From the NCBI RefSeq assembly GCF_003946485.1, contig NZ_RHOJ01000010.1:27832-91831 (forward strand): a stretch of DNA of 64,000 bases, read 5' to 3'. Shown here piece after piece: positions 51,184 through 61,878 of the stretch (positions within the stretch are counted from its first letter, which is position 1; every line of letters begins with the position of its first letter). Made by a program: the position numbers and the translations under genes. The notes beneath the pieces were generated by a model. The model saw nothing but the letters and a program-made list of their open reading frames with translations, made no database searches and was not told the DNA's origin. Origin of the DNA: Lacticaseibacillus jixianensis. Its GTDB lineage: Bacteria; Bacillota; Bacilli; Lactobacillales; Lactobacillaceae.

Positions 51184-51384
51184 ATGTATGAATTACACGA
51201 CCGGGTCCTAATGAAAAAACCCCATGCTTGCGGCACGAACGATTGGGAGATCATTCGCGTCGGCATGGACATTAAGATCAAATGCACCGGCTGCGGCCAC
51301 ATCGTGATGATGAGCCGCCATGATTTTGATCACAAGATGAAAAAGATCCTCGTCAAAGCAAACAGCGAAAAGGAAAGTGAGTAG
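51184..51384 (+). CDS. DUF951-family small protein
   Basis: 66 residues. Contains KKPHACGTNDWEIIRVGMDIKIKCTGCGHIVMMSRHDF, with Cys residues in a C-G and C-x-x-C pattern that looks like a small metal site. DUF951 genes sit between parB and ychF throughout Lactobacillales. Function unknown. Starts 12 nt after parB. Confidence 0.92.
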   Translation: MYELHDRVLMKKPHACGTNDWEIIRVGMDIKIKCTGCGHIVMMSRHDFDHKMKKILVKANSEKESE

Positions 51385-51388
51385 CAGT

Positions 51389-52489
51389 ATGGCATTAACA
51401 GCAGGTATTGTTGGCTTGCCCAACGTCGGCAAGTCCACATTGTTCAACGCGATCACCAAGGCGGGCGCCGAAATGGCGAATTACCCGTTTGCCACCATTG
51501 ACCCCAACGTGGGGATGGTTGAGGTGCCGGACAGTCGTCTGGCGCGGATCGATGAGCTGATCCCGGCCAAGAAGATCATCCACACCACTTTTGAATTCAC
51601 GGACATTGCCGGGATCGTCAAGGGCGCCTCGAAAGGTGAGGGCCTGGGCAATAAGTTCCTGGAGAACATCCGTCAGGTCGACGCGATCGTGCATGTGGTG
51701 CGGGCGTTTGATGACGATGAGATCACCAGTGTTACCGGCAAGGTCGATCCCTTAGACGACATGGAGACCATCAACTTGGAACTGGCGATCGCGGACTTGG
51801 ATTCGGTCGACAAGCGCTACACCAAGGTCCAGAAGGTCGCCAAGAGCGGCGATAAGGAAGGCAAGGCCGAATTTGCCGTGCTGGAGAAGATCAAGCCGGT
51901 GCTGGAAGCTGGTAAGCCGGTACGGTCTTTGACCTTCACTGAGGACGAACAGAAAATCGTTCGGGGGCTGTTCCTGTTGACCGACAAACCGGTGCTTTAC
52001 GTGGCCAACATCGCCGAAGCCGACATGGCGGACCCAGACGCCAGCCCGTACGTCCAGCAGATCAAGGAAGAGGCCGCCAAGGAAAACGCCGAGGTCATTG
52101 CCGTGTCTGCACGCACCGAAGAAGAGATCGCCGAGCTGGATGACGCCGACAAGGCCGACTTCCTGGAAGCGGAAGGCGTCTCTGAGTCAGGCCTAGACAA
52201 GCTGATCAAGGCCAGTTACCATTTGCTGGGGCTGGCGACCTTCTTCACCGCTGGCGGGCCGGAGACGCGCGCCTGGACGTTCAAGAAGGGGATGAAGGCG
52301 CCGCAAGTGGCCGGGATCATTCACTCCGACTTCGAGCGCGGCTTCATTCGCGCCGAGACGATGAGTTTTGCCGATCTCGATCAGTACGGCTCTGTCCAAG
52401 CCGTCAAAGAGGCGGGGCGTTACCGCTCTGAAGGCAAGGAATACGAAGTGCAGGACGGGGACATCATCGAGTTCCGGTTCAACGTTTAG
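51389..52489 (+). CDS. ychF: Ribosome-binding ATPase YchF (Obg family)
   Basis: 366 residues, the family length, from ATG 51389. G1 [12 protein letters not shown] (residues 9-20), G3 [20 protein letters not shown], altered G4 (NIAE region), and the TGS domain with [29 protein letters not shown]. It hydrolyses ATP rather than GTP and binds ribosomes in stress control. A GTG at 51377 is an alternative start. The DUF951 stop (51384) lies 5 nt upstream. Confidence 0.97.
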   Translation: MALTAGIVGLPNVGKSTLFNAITKAGAEMANYPFATIDPNVGMVEVPDSRLARIDELIPAKKIIHTTFEFTDIAGIVKGASKGEGLGNKFLENIRQVDAIVHVVRAFDDDEITSVTGKVDPLDDMETINLELAIADLDSVDKRYTKVQKVAKSGDKEGKAEFAVLEKIKPVLEAGKPVRSLTFTEDEQKIVRGLFLLTDKPVLYVANIAEADMADPDASPYVQQIKEEAAKENAEVIAVSARTEEEIAELDDADKADFLEAEGVSESGLDKLIKASYHLLGLATFFTAGGPETRAWTFKKGMKAPQVAGIIHSDFERGFIRAETMSFADLDQYGSVQAVKEAGRYRSEGKEYEVQDGDIIEFRFNV

Positions 52490-52500
52490 GGGGAACAATT

Positions 52501-53193
52501 GTGACGGAAAAACCAGTTAAAGAGGCCGAAGCAGTCGAAGAAGTCGTTGACGTTGACGCCTTGTTAGGCAAGCTGTCAAAGAAGAACGACGAGTACGTGT
52601 TCAAGCTGCGGCGGATCCTGACCGACCACCAGTGGTCTGAGCAGCGGCAAAAGACGCTGCTGGCGGATCTGCTGCCGGAGATCCTGTCCGCACAGCACCA
52701 AGGCAAGCCGGCCACTCAGCTTTACGGGCCGGTCACCGAGAAGGCCAACAGCCTGATCCACCAGCCTAAGAAGCGCAAGAAGGTACCGTTTTGGCTCAAC
52801 GGCCTGGACCTCGGCCTGTTCTTCACGAGCATGTTCGGCTTAGTCTATGGGATTACGGCCTTCTTCAATCGCAATAAGTCCCTGAAGACAACCGGTAACG
52901 GGCTGCCGTCGCTGTTGATCATGGCCCTGATCGCTGGGTTTGCGTTTGCTTACTACAACGACTGGAGCACGCAAAAGAAAGACGAACGGCGCAAAACTTG
53001 GCAGGTCATGGTCGTCATGGTCATGGTGATCCTGGTTGGGTCATGGGCAGCAGGGGCCATTGGCATGATCAAGTCCCCAATCACGGCGCCGATGCAGTGG
53101 CCGGCCTACTTGATCCTGGCCGTTGTCACTTACGGGGCGCATTACTTGCTGAAGCGGCGTTACCACCTGCGGGGGGTCCTGGGCGGCGCCTAG
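52501..53193 (+). CDS. DUF1129-family membrane protein
   Basis: 230 residues, GTG start with AGGGGG upstream. A charged N-terminal segment (VDVDALLGKLSKKNDEYVFKLRRIL) and TQLYGPVTEKANSLIHQPKKRKK are followed by four to five membrane helices (from FWLNGLDLGLFFTSMFGLVYG to MQWPAYLILAVVTYGAHYLL). DUF1129 proteins are found next to ychF in lactobacilli and streptococci; function is unknown. Confidence 0.85.
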   Translation: MTEKPVKEAEAVEEVVDVDALLGKLSKKNDEYVFKLRRILTDHQWSEQRQKTLLADLLPEILSAQHQGKPATQLYGPVTEKANSLIHQPKKRKKVPFWLNGLDLGLFFTSMFGLVYGITAFFNRNKSLKTTGNGLPSLLIMALIAGFAFAYYNDWSTQKKDERRKTWQVMVVMVMVILVGSWAAGAIGMIKSPITAPMQWPAYLILAVVTYGAHYLLKRRYHLRGVLGGA

Positions 53194-53315
53194 GCCGAAC
53201 TTTTTGCTTTTGAGCAGGGGATAAATATAGTAAATGACGAACGGTTAGTTTCAAACTCACGGCAAGCCGGATGAACATTCGGCGTTGCTGGCGGAAAATG
53301 AGACGTTTTTCATTT

Positions 53316-53353
53316 AAAAACCGCGGTGGGTCAGGGCTCATCGCGGTTTTTGC
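53316..53353 (+). terminator. Terminator before guaB
   Basis: AAAAACCGCG / CGCGGTTTTT around an 16-nt loop. Confidence 0.75.
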
Positions 53354-53361
53354 GTAATCCG

Positions 53362-54912
<1,551 letters not shown>

Positions 54913-54927
54913 GCGTGACTAAGCTAA

Positions 54928-54961
54928 GGGCCCGGGACATTAGTGTTCCGGGTCCTTTTTT
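54928..54961 (+). terminator. Terminator of guaB
   Basis: GGGCCCGGGACA / TGTTCCGGGTCC then T6. Confidence 0.9.
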
Positions 54962-55051
54962 GTGGGCTGCGTGCCGCGGCCTGCATGGAGGAACTTCTTT
55001 AAGAATTTTCAGCCCCTTGGCAATGGCTGCGCAAGGCGGGTGGGCTTTTGG

Positions 55052-55057
55052 TACAAT
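55052..55057 (+). promoter_or_regulatory. Probable -10 of the two-component/dacA operon
   Basis: TACAAT (55052-55057) after TTTTGG; no clear -35. If correct, the operon mRNA has a leader of about 325 nt that contains two CIP elements. Confidence 0.4.
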
Positions 55058-55120
55058 GAAGGCGGACTGAAGGCATTTTTCAGTAAAAGGGTCGGGGCAA
55101 GTAAACTCGCGTTCGCAGCC

Positions 55121-55367
55121 TAGTTGCGCTCAGCGGGGCAACGCCCGAGCGTCTAGCTACGGCCAAGCCCTCGCCGGCAGAAAACGCCGGCAATGCGTCA
55201 GGCTAGGCTACCCATCCCGCTAAGAACGCTCGCCTTCGCAGCCTAGTCGCGCTCAGGCGAGCAACTCCCGAGCATCTAGCTACGCTGAGGGCCTCGGCGC
55301 TAAAAACCAGCGCCAATGCCCTCAGCTAGGCTAGCTGTCGGGCTAAGAACGCTCGCCTTCGCAGCCT
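55121..55367 (+). repeat. CIP element pair in the leader of the two-component operon
   Basis: Copy a 55121-55243 is chimeric: its 5' arm (GCGGGGC, GCCCGAGCG) does not pair with its 3' arm (CCCATCCCGC, GCTCGCC). Copy b 55244-55367 is well paired (GGCGAGC / GCTCGCC; CTGAGGGC / GCCCTCAG). Copy b ends 5 nt before the AAAAGGAG of the response regulator. A stub precedes copy a. Confidence 0.85.
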
Positions 55368-55385
55368 TTCAAAAGGAGAACACAT

Positions 55386-56072
55386 ATGAAAATTCTGATC
55401 GTGGATGATGACAAAGAGATTGTCGAACTCCTCAGTATCTACGTGAAAAACGAGCATTACGAGCCCATCGAGGCATACAGCGGCAAGGAAGCGATGACCA
55501 AGCTGGCCACCAATCCGGACATTGCGCTGATGATCCTCGACATCATGATGCCGAACATGTCCGGCATTGAGGTGGTCAAACAGGTGCGCAAGGACTCGCA
55601 GATCCCAATCATCATCGTGTCCGCCAAGACTGGCGATATGGATAAGATCCAGGGGCTGATCACCGGGGCCGACGATTACGTCACCAAGCCGTTCAACCCG
55701 CTTGAAGTGATGGCGCGCGTCAAAAGCTTGCTGCGCCGCTCCACGAATAACGTGACCAACCCTGAACCCGACAAGCTGGAGGTGGGCCCGCTGACCATCA
55801 TGAAAGATAGCCACGAGGTTACCACGCTCACGGGCAAGCAGATCCAGCTGACCGCCCTTGAGTTCGGCATCCTGTACCTGCTGGCCAGCCATCCTAACCG
55901 GGTATTTTCGGCCGATGAGATTTTCGAGCGGGTCTGGCAGCAGGAGTCGATCGTGTCGGCGAAGACCGTCATGGTTCACGTCTCACACCTGCGCGATAAG
56001 ATCGAAGAAGCCACTGGCGGCGAAAAGGTGATCGAAACCGTCTGGGGTGTCGGCTACAAAGTCGAGGGTTAG
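55386..56072 (+). CDS. OmpR-family response regulator
   Basis: 228 residues. Receiver domain (1-~118) with acid pocket DDD (residues 7-9), phospho-acceptor Asp52 in LMILDIMMP and VTKPFNP; C-terminal winged-helix OmpR domain (~130-228) with LTALEFGILYLLASHPNRVFSADEIFERVW. It starts after AAAAGGAG and is 2 nt from the kinase gene. A kinase and dacA follow in one operon, so it probably controls wall functions, in the style of VanR-like systems. Confidence 0.93.
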   Translation: MKILIVDDDKEIVELLSIYVKNEHYEPIEAYSGKEAMTKLATNPDIALMILDIMMPNMSGIEVVKQVRKDSQIPIIIVSAKTGDMDKIQGLITGADDYVTKPFNPLEVMARVKSLLRRSTNNVTNPEPDKLEVGPLTIMKDSHEVTTLTGKQIQLTALEFGILYLLASHPNRVFSADEIFERVWQQESIVSAKTVMVHVSHLRDKIEEATGGEKVIETVWGVGYKVEG

Positions 56073-56074
56073 TC

Positions 56075-57247
56075 ATGGGAGAAAAAGTCCGCCTGACGGG
56101 CAAGGAGAAATCCGAGCTTTGGCTTGAAGGCGTCGTGACCGTAGTCCTACTGCTGATGCTGAACTTTGCGCTGTTTGTCCTGCTCAAGGAGCTGGTGGGA
56201 ATCAGCCAGCCGCTGCAGGATTCAATCTGGAGCGTGAAGAACGTCCTGACGTTCGGTCAGGACCGCCAGCACTTGTGGTCCTGGCGCAGCGTGTTCATCG
56301 TCGTCATGGCGGTGGTGGATGTGATCGTGGTTTACTGGCGGCTAATTCGCCGCTACCGGCAGGTCCAGATGCGGCACGTGATCCGCGAGCTGCACTACAT
56401 CGCGGACGGGCACTTGGACCACCGGATCCAGTTCAAGGTCAACACTGACCTGCAGAAAGTGATCAACTCGATCAACGCCCTGGTCGATTCCACCGTCAAC
56501 TCCATGCAGGAAGAACGGCGGATCGAAAGCAGCAAGGACGAGCTGATCACCAACGTGTCGCACGATATTCGCACGCCGCTGACGTCAATTATTGGCTACC
56601 TTGGCCTGATTGAGGACAAGCAGTACCGCAGCGATGAGGAACTGGTCAAATACACCCACACGGCTTACCTGAAGGCCAAGCAGATGAAGGTGCTGGTCGA
56701 GGACCTGTTCGAATACACCAAGGTTCGCCAGACCACGACGCCGCTGAACGCCGTCAAGTTCGACATGCTCGCGATGCTGGAACAGCTGGCCGCCAGTTTT
56801 GAGCTGGAAGGGGAAAAGCGCCACCTGCGGTTCGTGGTGACCGGCCGGCCGAATCCGCTGATCATGGAGGCGGACACCGAAAAACTCGGCCGCGTCTTCA
56901 ACAACCTGATCGCCAACGCCCTGAAGTACGGGAAGGGCGCGCGGCACATTTTTCTGAATGCTGAAGCCGTGGGGTCGGAGGTCGTGATCAAGGTGCAAAA
57001 CGATGGCGAGCAGATCCCTAACGATTCGCTCAGCCAGCTGTTCGACCGCTTCTACCGCGTCGAAGGTTCCCGTAATCAGGAGACTGGCGGCACCGGCCTG
57101 GGACTGGCGATCGCGCAGAGCATCGTGACGCTGCACGGCGGCTACATCTACGCCGACTCGACGCCGGCGATGACCAGTTTCGTCATGCACTTACCACGCA
57201 CGCTTGGGCAGACCTTAAAGCCCGATCGTAAAATCAAAAACGAATAA
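56075..57247 (+). CDS. Sensor histidine kinase (VanS-like)
   Basis: 390 residues. Two N-terminal membrane helices (VVTVVLLLMLNFALFVLL and VFIVVMAVVDVIVVYW) with a short outside loop, a HAMP-like linker, HisKA with His163 in NVSHDIRTPLTSIIGYLGLI, and the ATPase with N box NNLIANALKYG, G1 DRFYRVEGSR region and G2 GGTGLGLAIAQSIV. It phosphorylates the response regulator upstream. The signal is unknown. The short outside loop suggests sensing within the membrane. Confidence 0.92.
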   Translation: MGEKVRLTGKEKSELWLEGVVTVVLLLMLNFALFVLLKELVGISQPLQDSIWSVKNVLTFGQDRQHLWSWRSVFIVVMAVVDVIVVYWRLIRRYRQVQMRHVIRELHYIADGHLDHRIQFKVNTDLQKVINSINALVDSTVNSMQEERRIESSKDELITNVSHDIRTPLTSIIGYLGLIEDKQYRSDEELVKYTHTAYLKAKQMKVLVEDLFEYTKVRQTTTPLNAVKFDMLAMLEQLAASFELEGEKRHLRFVVTGRPNPLIMEADTEKLGRVFNNLIANALKYGKGARHIFLNAEAVGSEVVIKVQNDGEQIPNDSLSQLFDRFYRVEGSRNQETGGTGLGLAIAQSIVTLHGGYIYADSTPAMTSFVMHLPRTLGQTLKPDRKIKNE

Positions 57248-57258
57248 GGAGTTTGATG

Positions 57259-58554
57259 ATGAAAAAATTTTGGCGCGGCTTAGTCGTTCTAGTCGCTAGT
57301 CTTTCCGTGTGGGCGGCGGTCGCCCCGGTCGGGGTATCCGCAGCCACGACGGTTGACGTGAACGCGAAGGCCGCAGTGGCGGTGGATGCGCAGTCCGGCC
57401 AGATCCTGTACCAGAAGAACGCCGATCAGCCCCTGCCGATCGCCTCGATGACCAAGATGATCTCGCTTTACTTGGTCCTGCAGGCGATCCACCAGGATAA
57501 GCTGAAGTGGACCGACACGATCGCCCCTGATAACGCCATTTACACGTTGGCCAAAGACACCAGTTTGTCCGGCGTTCCGCTGGAGCCAGAAAACAAGTAC
57601 AGCATCAAAGAGCTTTACCAGGCCAGTGTCATATACTCGGCCAACGACGCGATGATGCTGCTGGCCAATGCGGTCGCCGGCTCGCAGGAACAGTTTGTCG
57701 GCAAAATGCAGACGCTGCTGAAGGGCTGGGGGATCAATGACGCGAAGATCGTCAACGTGACCGGCCTGAATAACACGGAGCTGAAAACCGACCGCGTCGC
57801 CGGCACGGACCCCCACGCGGAAAATGAGATGTCGGCCAAGGATATGGCGGTGGTCGCCCAGCACCTTTTGAACGATTACCCGGAGATCCTGGAGACCACG
57901 AAGGTCAAAACGATGATGTTCCGCAAGGGCACCAGCGATCAGACCAAGATGGACAACTACGACTGGATGCTGCCGGGCCTGGTGGCCGCGCAGAAAGATC
58001 TGCCAGTGGACGGGCTGAAGACGGGCACGACCAACTTGGCCGGCAACTGCTTTACCGGCACGGCCAAGAAGAACGGTTACCGCCTCGTCACAGTGGTCCT
58101 GAACGCCGGCGGCACTGCCCAGACGCGCCGCTTTGACGAAACCGCCAAGCTGATGCGGGCGGTGTTTGCTGATTGGAAGAAAGCCAGCGTTATCAAGCGG
58201 GGCCAGGCGGTTAGCGGCCACAAGACCCTGACCGTCGACAAGGGCAAGCAGACCACAGTGGCCCTCAAGGCGAAGACCACGACGGAGGTGCTGGTGCCGA
58301 CCAGCGCCACCAACAAAGACGTGGTTTACACCTACGTGCCAGCCAAGGGGTTTGCCAGCAAAGTGGCGGCACCGGTGAAGAAGGGCGCGCCGGCCGGGGT
58401 GCTGACCGTCGACGTCAAAGGCGAGAAGCTGGCTTACCTGAACGACAAAGCGGGCAACCAAACGCAGCTGATCACCGCCAAAAAGGTCGACAAGGCGAAC
58501 TTCTTTGTCCTCCTGTTTCGGGGAATCGGCGAATTTTTCAGTAATTTATTCTAA
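57259..58554 (+). CDS. dacA: D-alanyl-D-alanine carboxypeptidase (PBP5-type, DacA)
   Basis: 431 residues. Signal peptide to about ASA (residue ~29), then the serine peptidase S11 motifs: S63-M-T-K66 (nucleophile Ser63), SxN in IYSANDAMML and DGLKTGTT (KTG). C-terminal PBP5 beta domain, and an amphipathic end NFFVLLFRGIGEFFSNLF that should anchor it to the membrane. It trims the terminal D-Ala from muropeptides. Start ATG 57259 has GGAG 7 nt upstream. Operon with the two-component system. Confidence 0.95.
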   Translation: MKKFWRGLVVLVASLSVWAAVAPVGVSAATTVDVNAKAAVAVDAQSGQILYQKNADQPLPIASMTKMISLYLVLQAIHQDKLKWTDTIAPDNAIYTLAKDTSLSGVPLEPENKYSIKELYQASVIYSANDAMMLLANAVAGSQEQFVGKMQTLLKGWGINDAKIVNVTGLNNTELKTDRVAGTDPHAENEMSAKDMAVVAQHLLNDYPEILETTKVKTMMFRKGTSDQTKMDNYDWMLPGLVAAQKDLPVDGLKTGTTNLAGNCFTGTAKKNGYRLVTVVLNAGGTAQTRRFDETAKLMRAVFADWKKASVIKRGQAVSGHKTLTVDKGKQTTVALKAKTTTEVLVPTSATNKDVVYTYVPAKGFASKVAAPVKKGAPAGVLTVDVKGEKLAYLNDKAGNQTQLITAKKVDKANFFVLLFRGIGEFFSNLF

Positions 58555-58599
58555 AATTAGTTAGTGACGCCAATCAACGTCAAGTTGGGAGGCATTAAC

Positions 58600-59061
58600 A
58601 TGGTTCAATATCATCAAATCACGGCAGACGGGATGAAGACGCTCAAGGCGGAGAAAGTCCTGCTAGAGGCAGAGCGGCCGGGTAAAATCAAGGCGCTGGC
58701 CGCGGCGCGCGCTTTGGGCGATCTGTCCGAAAACACCGAGTACAGTACGGCTAAGTACGAACTGCACCACCTTGAGGGGCGGCTGCGGTACTTGGATAAA
58801 GTCATTCGCTACGGCCAAGTCGTGTCGACAGACCCCAAGCCCCTCGTTGACTTGGGTAAACGCGTGACGGTGCGCTTTGACGACGACGAGGAAACGGCCA
58901 CCTTTCGGGTAGTCGGCCCGCACGAGGCGGGGATGAAACCGGAGAACCTGGCCATTAACTCCCCGCTGGGTCGTGCGCTAAACGGGCGCAAGGAAGGCGA
59001 AACGGTGACGGTGACTGCTCCCAGTGGCGCCTACAAAGTGACTGTTGTTAAGCTGAAGTAG
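58600..59061 (+). CDS. greA: Transcription elongation factor GreA
   Basis: 153 residues. Coiled-coil N-terminal domain with KTLKAEKVLLEAERPGKIKALAAARALGDLSENTEYSTAKYELHHLEGRLRYLDK, where the Asp/Glu pair of the tip is in DLSENTEY. C-terminal FKBP-like domain with SPLGRALNGRKEGETVTV. It stimulates transcript cleavage in backtracked polymerase. Start ATG 58600 follows GGGAGG by 7 nt. Confidence 0.94.
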   Translation: MVQYHQITADGMKTLKAEKVLLEAERPGKIKALAAARALGDLSENTEYSTAKYELHHLEGRLRYLDKVIRYGQVVSTDPKPLVDLGKRVTVRFDDDEETATFRVVGPHEAGMKPENLAINSPLGRALNGRKEGETVTVTAPSGAYKVTVVKLK

Positions 59062-59069
59062 GCCTATGC

Positions 59070-59075
59070 TATAAT
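59070..59075 (+). promoter_or_regulatory. murE promoter (-10)
   Basis: Perfect TATAAT with TGC extension, 32 bp before ATG 59107. Confidence 0.6.
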
Positions 59076-59106
59076 TGCCAGAGATCACACGCAGAGGAGT
59101 CTGAAC

Positions 59107-60657
59107 ATGGCACTTTCATTACACGCATGCATATTGCTCTTGAAGGAGCACCACCTGCTTAAAAGCAGTGCGGTTCAAAGCGACCTGGACACGGATATGT
59201 CGGGGATCGCCTATGATTCACGGAAGGTGTCTGGGCCGACACTGTTTTTCTGCAAAGGCGGGCACTTCCGCCCAATTTACCTGTCCATGGCCAAGGATAA
59301 CGGCGCCACGACCTACGTGGCCGAGAAGCCTTACGTCGAAGGCAACGGGATGAACGCGCTGATCGTGGTCAACATCACCAAGGCGATGGCGATCCTGGCG
59401 GCGGCCTTCTACGATTTTCCCCAGGACGACCTGTTCGTGATCGCCTTCACCGGGACCAAGGGGAAGACGACCTCGGCGTACTTTGCGCGCGCGATCTTGG
59501 AGCAGGCGCACCCGAAGCACGTGGCCCTGTTCTCCACGATCGATACGATCGTCGGGCCGAACCCGGACCAGCGCTTCAAGTCCGACCTCACCACGCCGGA
59601 ATCCGTCGATTTGTTCCGCAACATGCGGACGGCGGTCGATAACGGCATGACTCACCTCGTGATGGAAGTCTCCAGCCAGGCCTACCTGCGCAACCGGGTG
59701 TTCGGACTGACTTATGATGTCGGCTTTTTCCTTAACATCACGCCGGATCACATTGGGCCCAATGAGCACCCGAACTTCGCCAACTACCTGCACAACAAGC
59801 TGCAGCTCTTGGTGAACTCTCGCAAGGTGGTCATCAACGCCGAGACCGAGCACTTCAACGAGGTCTACGCTGCGGCCATGACGACGACCTACCCGGATTC
59901 GATCTACCTGTTTGCCAGTGCGGCCTTCAAGCCGGCCGGGGACGTGCCGATCGATTTTCGCTTCGACAGTAAGACCCTGAGCACGACGCGCAGTCAGTTC
60001 CAGCTGGTGCCGGTGACCGACAAGGCGGCGGCGCTTAATGTCTCTGGTCAATATAACCTGAAGCTGATCGGGGACTTCAACGAAAGCAACGCGACGGCGG
60101 CCATCATCGGCGCCGGCCTGGCCGGCGTTGACGGGGCCAAGGCGATGCCGGGGATCGAAAACGTCACGATCCCGGGGCGGATGGAGCACTTGACCGTGCC
60201 GGGCCACGGGGTGGTGTACGTGGATTACGCACACAATTACGGCGGCATGAAGGCGCTGCTGCATTTCCTGGAGGTCGAGTATCACGATCCGCGCATGCAC
60301 GTGGTCGTCGGCTCGCCTGGCGATAAGGGCGTGTCGCGGCGACCGGGCTTTGCCAAGGTGCTGAGCGAGTACGCGACGACTGCCTACCTGACGACCGATG
60401 ATCCGGGGTTCGAGGATCCGGCCAAGATCGCGGCCGAGATCGACGCGGGGATCGACCACACCAAGGTGGCCGTCCACACCGTGCTTGACCGGCGAGAGGC
60501 GATCACCGCCGCCATTTCCAACAGCGGACCAGACGACGTGGTGATCGTCGCCGCGAAGGGCGCCGATCCTTACCAGAAGGTCCGGGGCGTTAATACCCCG
60601 TGGCCGACTGACATGGTCGTTGTCAAGGAAGTGGCTGCCGAGTTGGCAGGCAAATAG
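59107..60657 (+). CDS. murE: UDP-N-acetylmuramoyl-tripeptide synthetase MurE (probable L-lysine-adding)
   Basis: 516 residues. Mur ligase layout: SGIAYDSRKVSGPTLFFCKG (UDP-site), P loop FTGTKGKTTSAYFA (~115), STIDTIVG, TTPESVDLFR and VMEVSSQAY, central GRMEHL and YVDYAHN. In place of the DNPR box of DAP-adding MurE it has DDPGFEDP, as in the Lys-adding branch of lactobacilli. Adds the third residue of the stem peptide using ATP. Ends in a terminator, then a CIP array. Confidence 0.92.
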   Translation: MALSLHACILLLKEHHLLKSSAVQSDLDTDMSGIAYDSRKVSGPTLFFCKGGHFRPIYLSMAKDNGATTYVAEKPYVEGNGMNALIVVNITKAMAILAAAFYDFPQDDLFVIAFTGTKGKTTSAYFARAILEQAHPKHVALFSTIDTIVGPNPDQRFKSDLTTPESVDLFRNMRTAVDNGMTHLVMEVSSQAYLRNRVFGLTYDVGFFLNITPDHIGPNEHPNFANYLHNKLQLLVNSRKVVINAETEHFNEVYAAAMTTTYPDSIYLFASAAFKPAGDVPIDFRFDSKTLSTTRSQFQLVPVTDKAAALNVSGQYNLKLIGDFNESNATAAIIGAGLAGVDGAKAMPGIENVTIPGRMEHLTVPGHGVVYVDYAHNYGGMKALLHFLEVEYHDPRMHVVVGSPGDKGVSRRPGFAKVLSEYATTAYLTTDDPGFEDPAKIAAEIDAGIDHTKVAVHTVLDRREAITAAISNSGPDDVVIVAAKGADPYQKVRGVNTPWPTDMVVVKEVAAELAGK

Positions 60658-60663
60658 TTTTGC

Positions 60664-60697
60664 AGCGGTCCTTTGCCTCGGCAAGGGCCGCTTTTTT
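60664..60697 (+). terminator. Terminator of murE
   Basis: AGCGGTCCTT / AAGGGCCGCT then T6; the CIP array starts on the next bases. Confidence 0.82.
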
Positions 60698-61070
60698 GTA
60701 GGGTGCGCAGGGCTGGCGAACTTAGGCTGATGCCCAGCATAGGCCGGTGCTTTGCCTGCAACGCAGGTGAAGCGCCGGGCGTAGCAGGGCACTTAGCCGT
60801 TGCCAGACCGGAGCCCAACTTGTAGGGTGCGCAGGGCTGGCGAACTTAGGCTGATGCCCAGCATAGGCCGGTGCTTTGCCTGCAACGCAGGTGAAGCGCC
60901 GGGCGTAGCAGGGCACTTAGCCGTTGCCAGACCGGAGCCCAACTTGTAGGGTGCGCAGGGCTGGCGAACTTAGGCTGATGCCCAGCATAGGCCGGTGCTT
61001 TGCCTGCAACGCAGGTGAAGCGCCGGGCGTAGCAGGGCACTCAGCCGTTGCCAGACCGGAGCCCAACTCG
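60698..61070 (-). repeat. CIP element tandem array, three near-identical 124-bp units, reverse
   Basis: GGGTGCGCAGGGC recurs at 60701, 60825 and 60949 (period 124). I see one base difference (CACTTAGCC to CACTCAGCC, third unit). Outer arms GGGCTGGC / GCCAGACC, apical GTGCTTTGCCTGC / GCAGGTGAAGCGC. The array begins immediately after the murE terminator T run. Identity implies very recent tandem expansion. Confidence 0.9.
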
Positions 61071-61151
61071 ATCGCCGCTAGCCAGCAGAAAAGTTGCGGC
61101 CGCCGCGACGTGTGGTACGCTGGGTTGAGACTGAAAGAAGGAAGACTAATC

Positions 61152-61877
61152 GTGAGTCATTTAACCAAACTGAGCGACACAAAGGCACTGAACGCCGCGT
61201 TGGCGATCCCCGCGCTGGGCGTTATTGTGGATGAGGCGCCCGCGCCTTTGGCAGCGGCGGCCCTGGCACAGGGGTATCGTCACCTAGTCTGCGCCCCGGC
61301 CCATTTGGCGACTGTCCAGGCGGCGGTGGCGGCAGCGGCCACGCCGGTGTTCATCACGGTGCGGCTGGTCTCACCGGTTGCCCCAGCGCTGGCGGCCTTG
61401 GCCCAGGCGGATCTGCTGGTGGCAACCGCTGCCGCAGACGGTGACCTGACGGCGCTGGCCCAGGCAGTGGCGGCGGGCCGGGCTAAGGCCTGGGGCAGTG
61501 ACGCCGAGGACCAAGCGGCCGCAGGGCAGGCGGTGCTGGTTATGCCATTAGGGGTGACGCGGCAGTACCCGGCCGCGGTTGCCCGCGCCCAGGCCGCGCA
61601 CCAGTTGGTGGCTACGGACTTACCGTTTGGCCAAGGCGACCTGGCGCTGCTGCGGCCGCTGCGGCGCATGGCGGAGCGGTACCAGAAAACGCCGGCGCAG
61701 ATCGTCGTGCGGTGGTTGCTGCAGGGTGAGCGCTTGGTGTGGCTGCCTGCACAGACGCCGGCGCAGCTTGCTGAGTGGGGCGACGTGTTTGACTTCGAAC
61801 TCAGCTTTCACGATATGCAGGTCCTGGCGAGTCTAGACGGGCGGGCCATGGCACCGCAAAAACGCAGGAGGCATTGA
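61152..61877 (+). CDS. Degenerate aldo/keto reductase-like protein
   Basis: 241 residues from GTG 61152 (GAAGGAAG 8 nt upstream); the longer reading would translate the CIP array. The C-terminal third has the aldo/keto reductase layout: MAERYQKTPAQIVVRWLLQGERLVWLPAQTPAQLAEW, then FDFELSFHDMQVLASLDGR. But the Ala-rich N-terminal part lacks the Asp-Tyr-Lys-His catalytic tetrad and the usual 270+ length. It may be non-catalytic or have a new role. The gluconokinase start overlaps this region (1-nt gap), so they are co-transcribed. Confidence 0.72.
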   Translation: MSHLTKLSDTKALNAALAIPALGVIVDEAPAPLAAAALAQGYRHLVCAPAHLATVQAAVAAAATPVFITVRLVSPVAPALAALAQADLLVATAAADGDLTALAQAVAAGRAKAWGSDAEDQAAAGQAVLVMPLGVTRQYPAAVARAQAAHQLVATDLPFGQGDLALLRPLRRMAERYQKTPAQIVVRWLLQGERLVWLPAQTPAQLAEWGDVFDFELSFHDMQVLASLDGRAMAPQKRRRH

Positions 61878-61878
61878 G

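Noticed and set aside
60722..61040. Repeated short ORFs (MPCYARRF...) on the minus strand
   Set aside because: Identical frames arise from the 124-bp tandem repeat; no ribosome sites.
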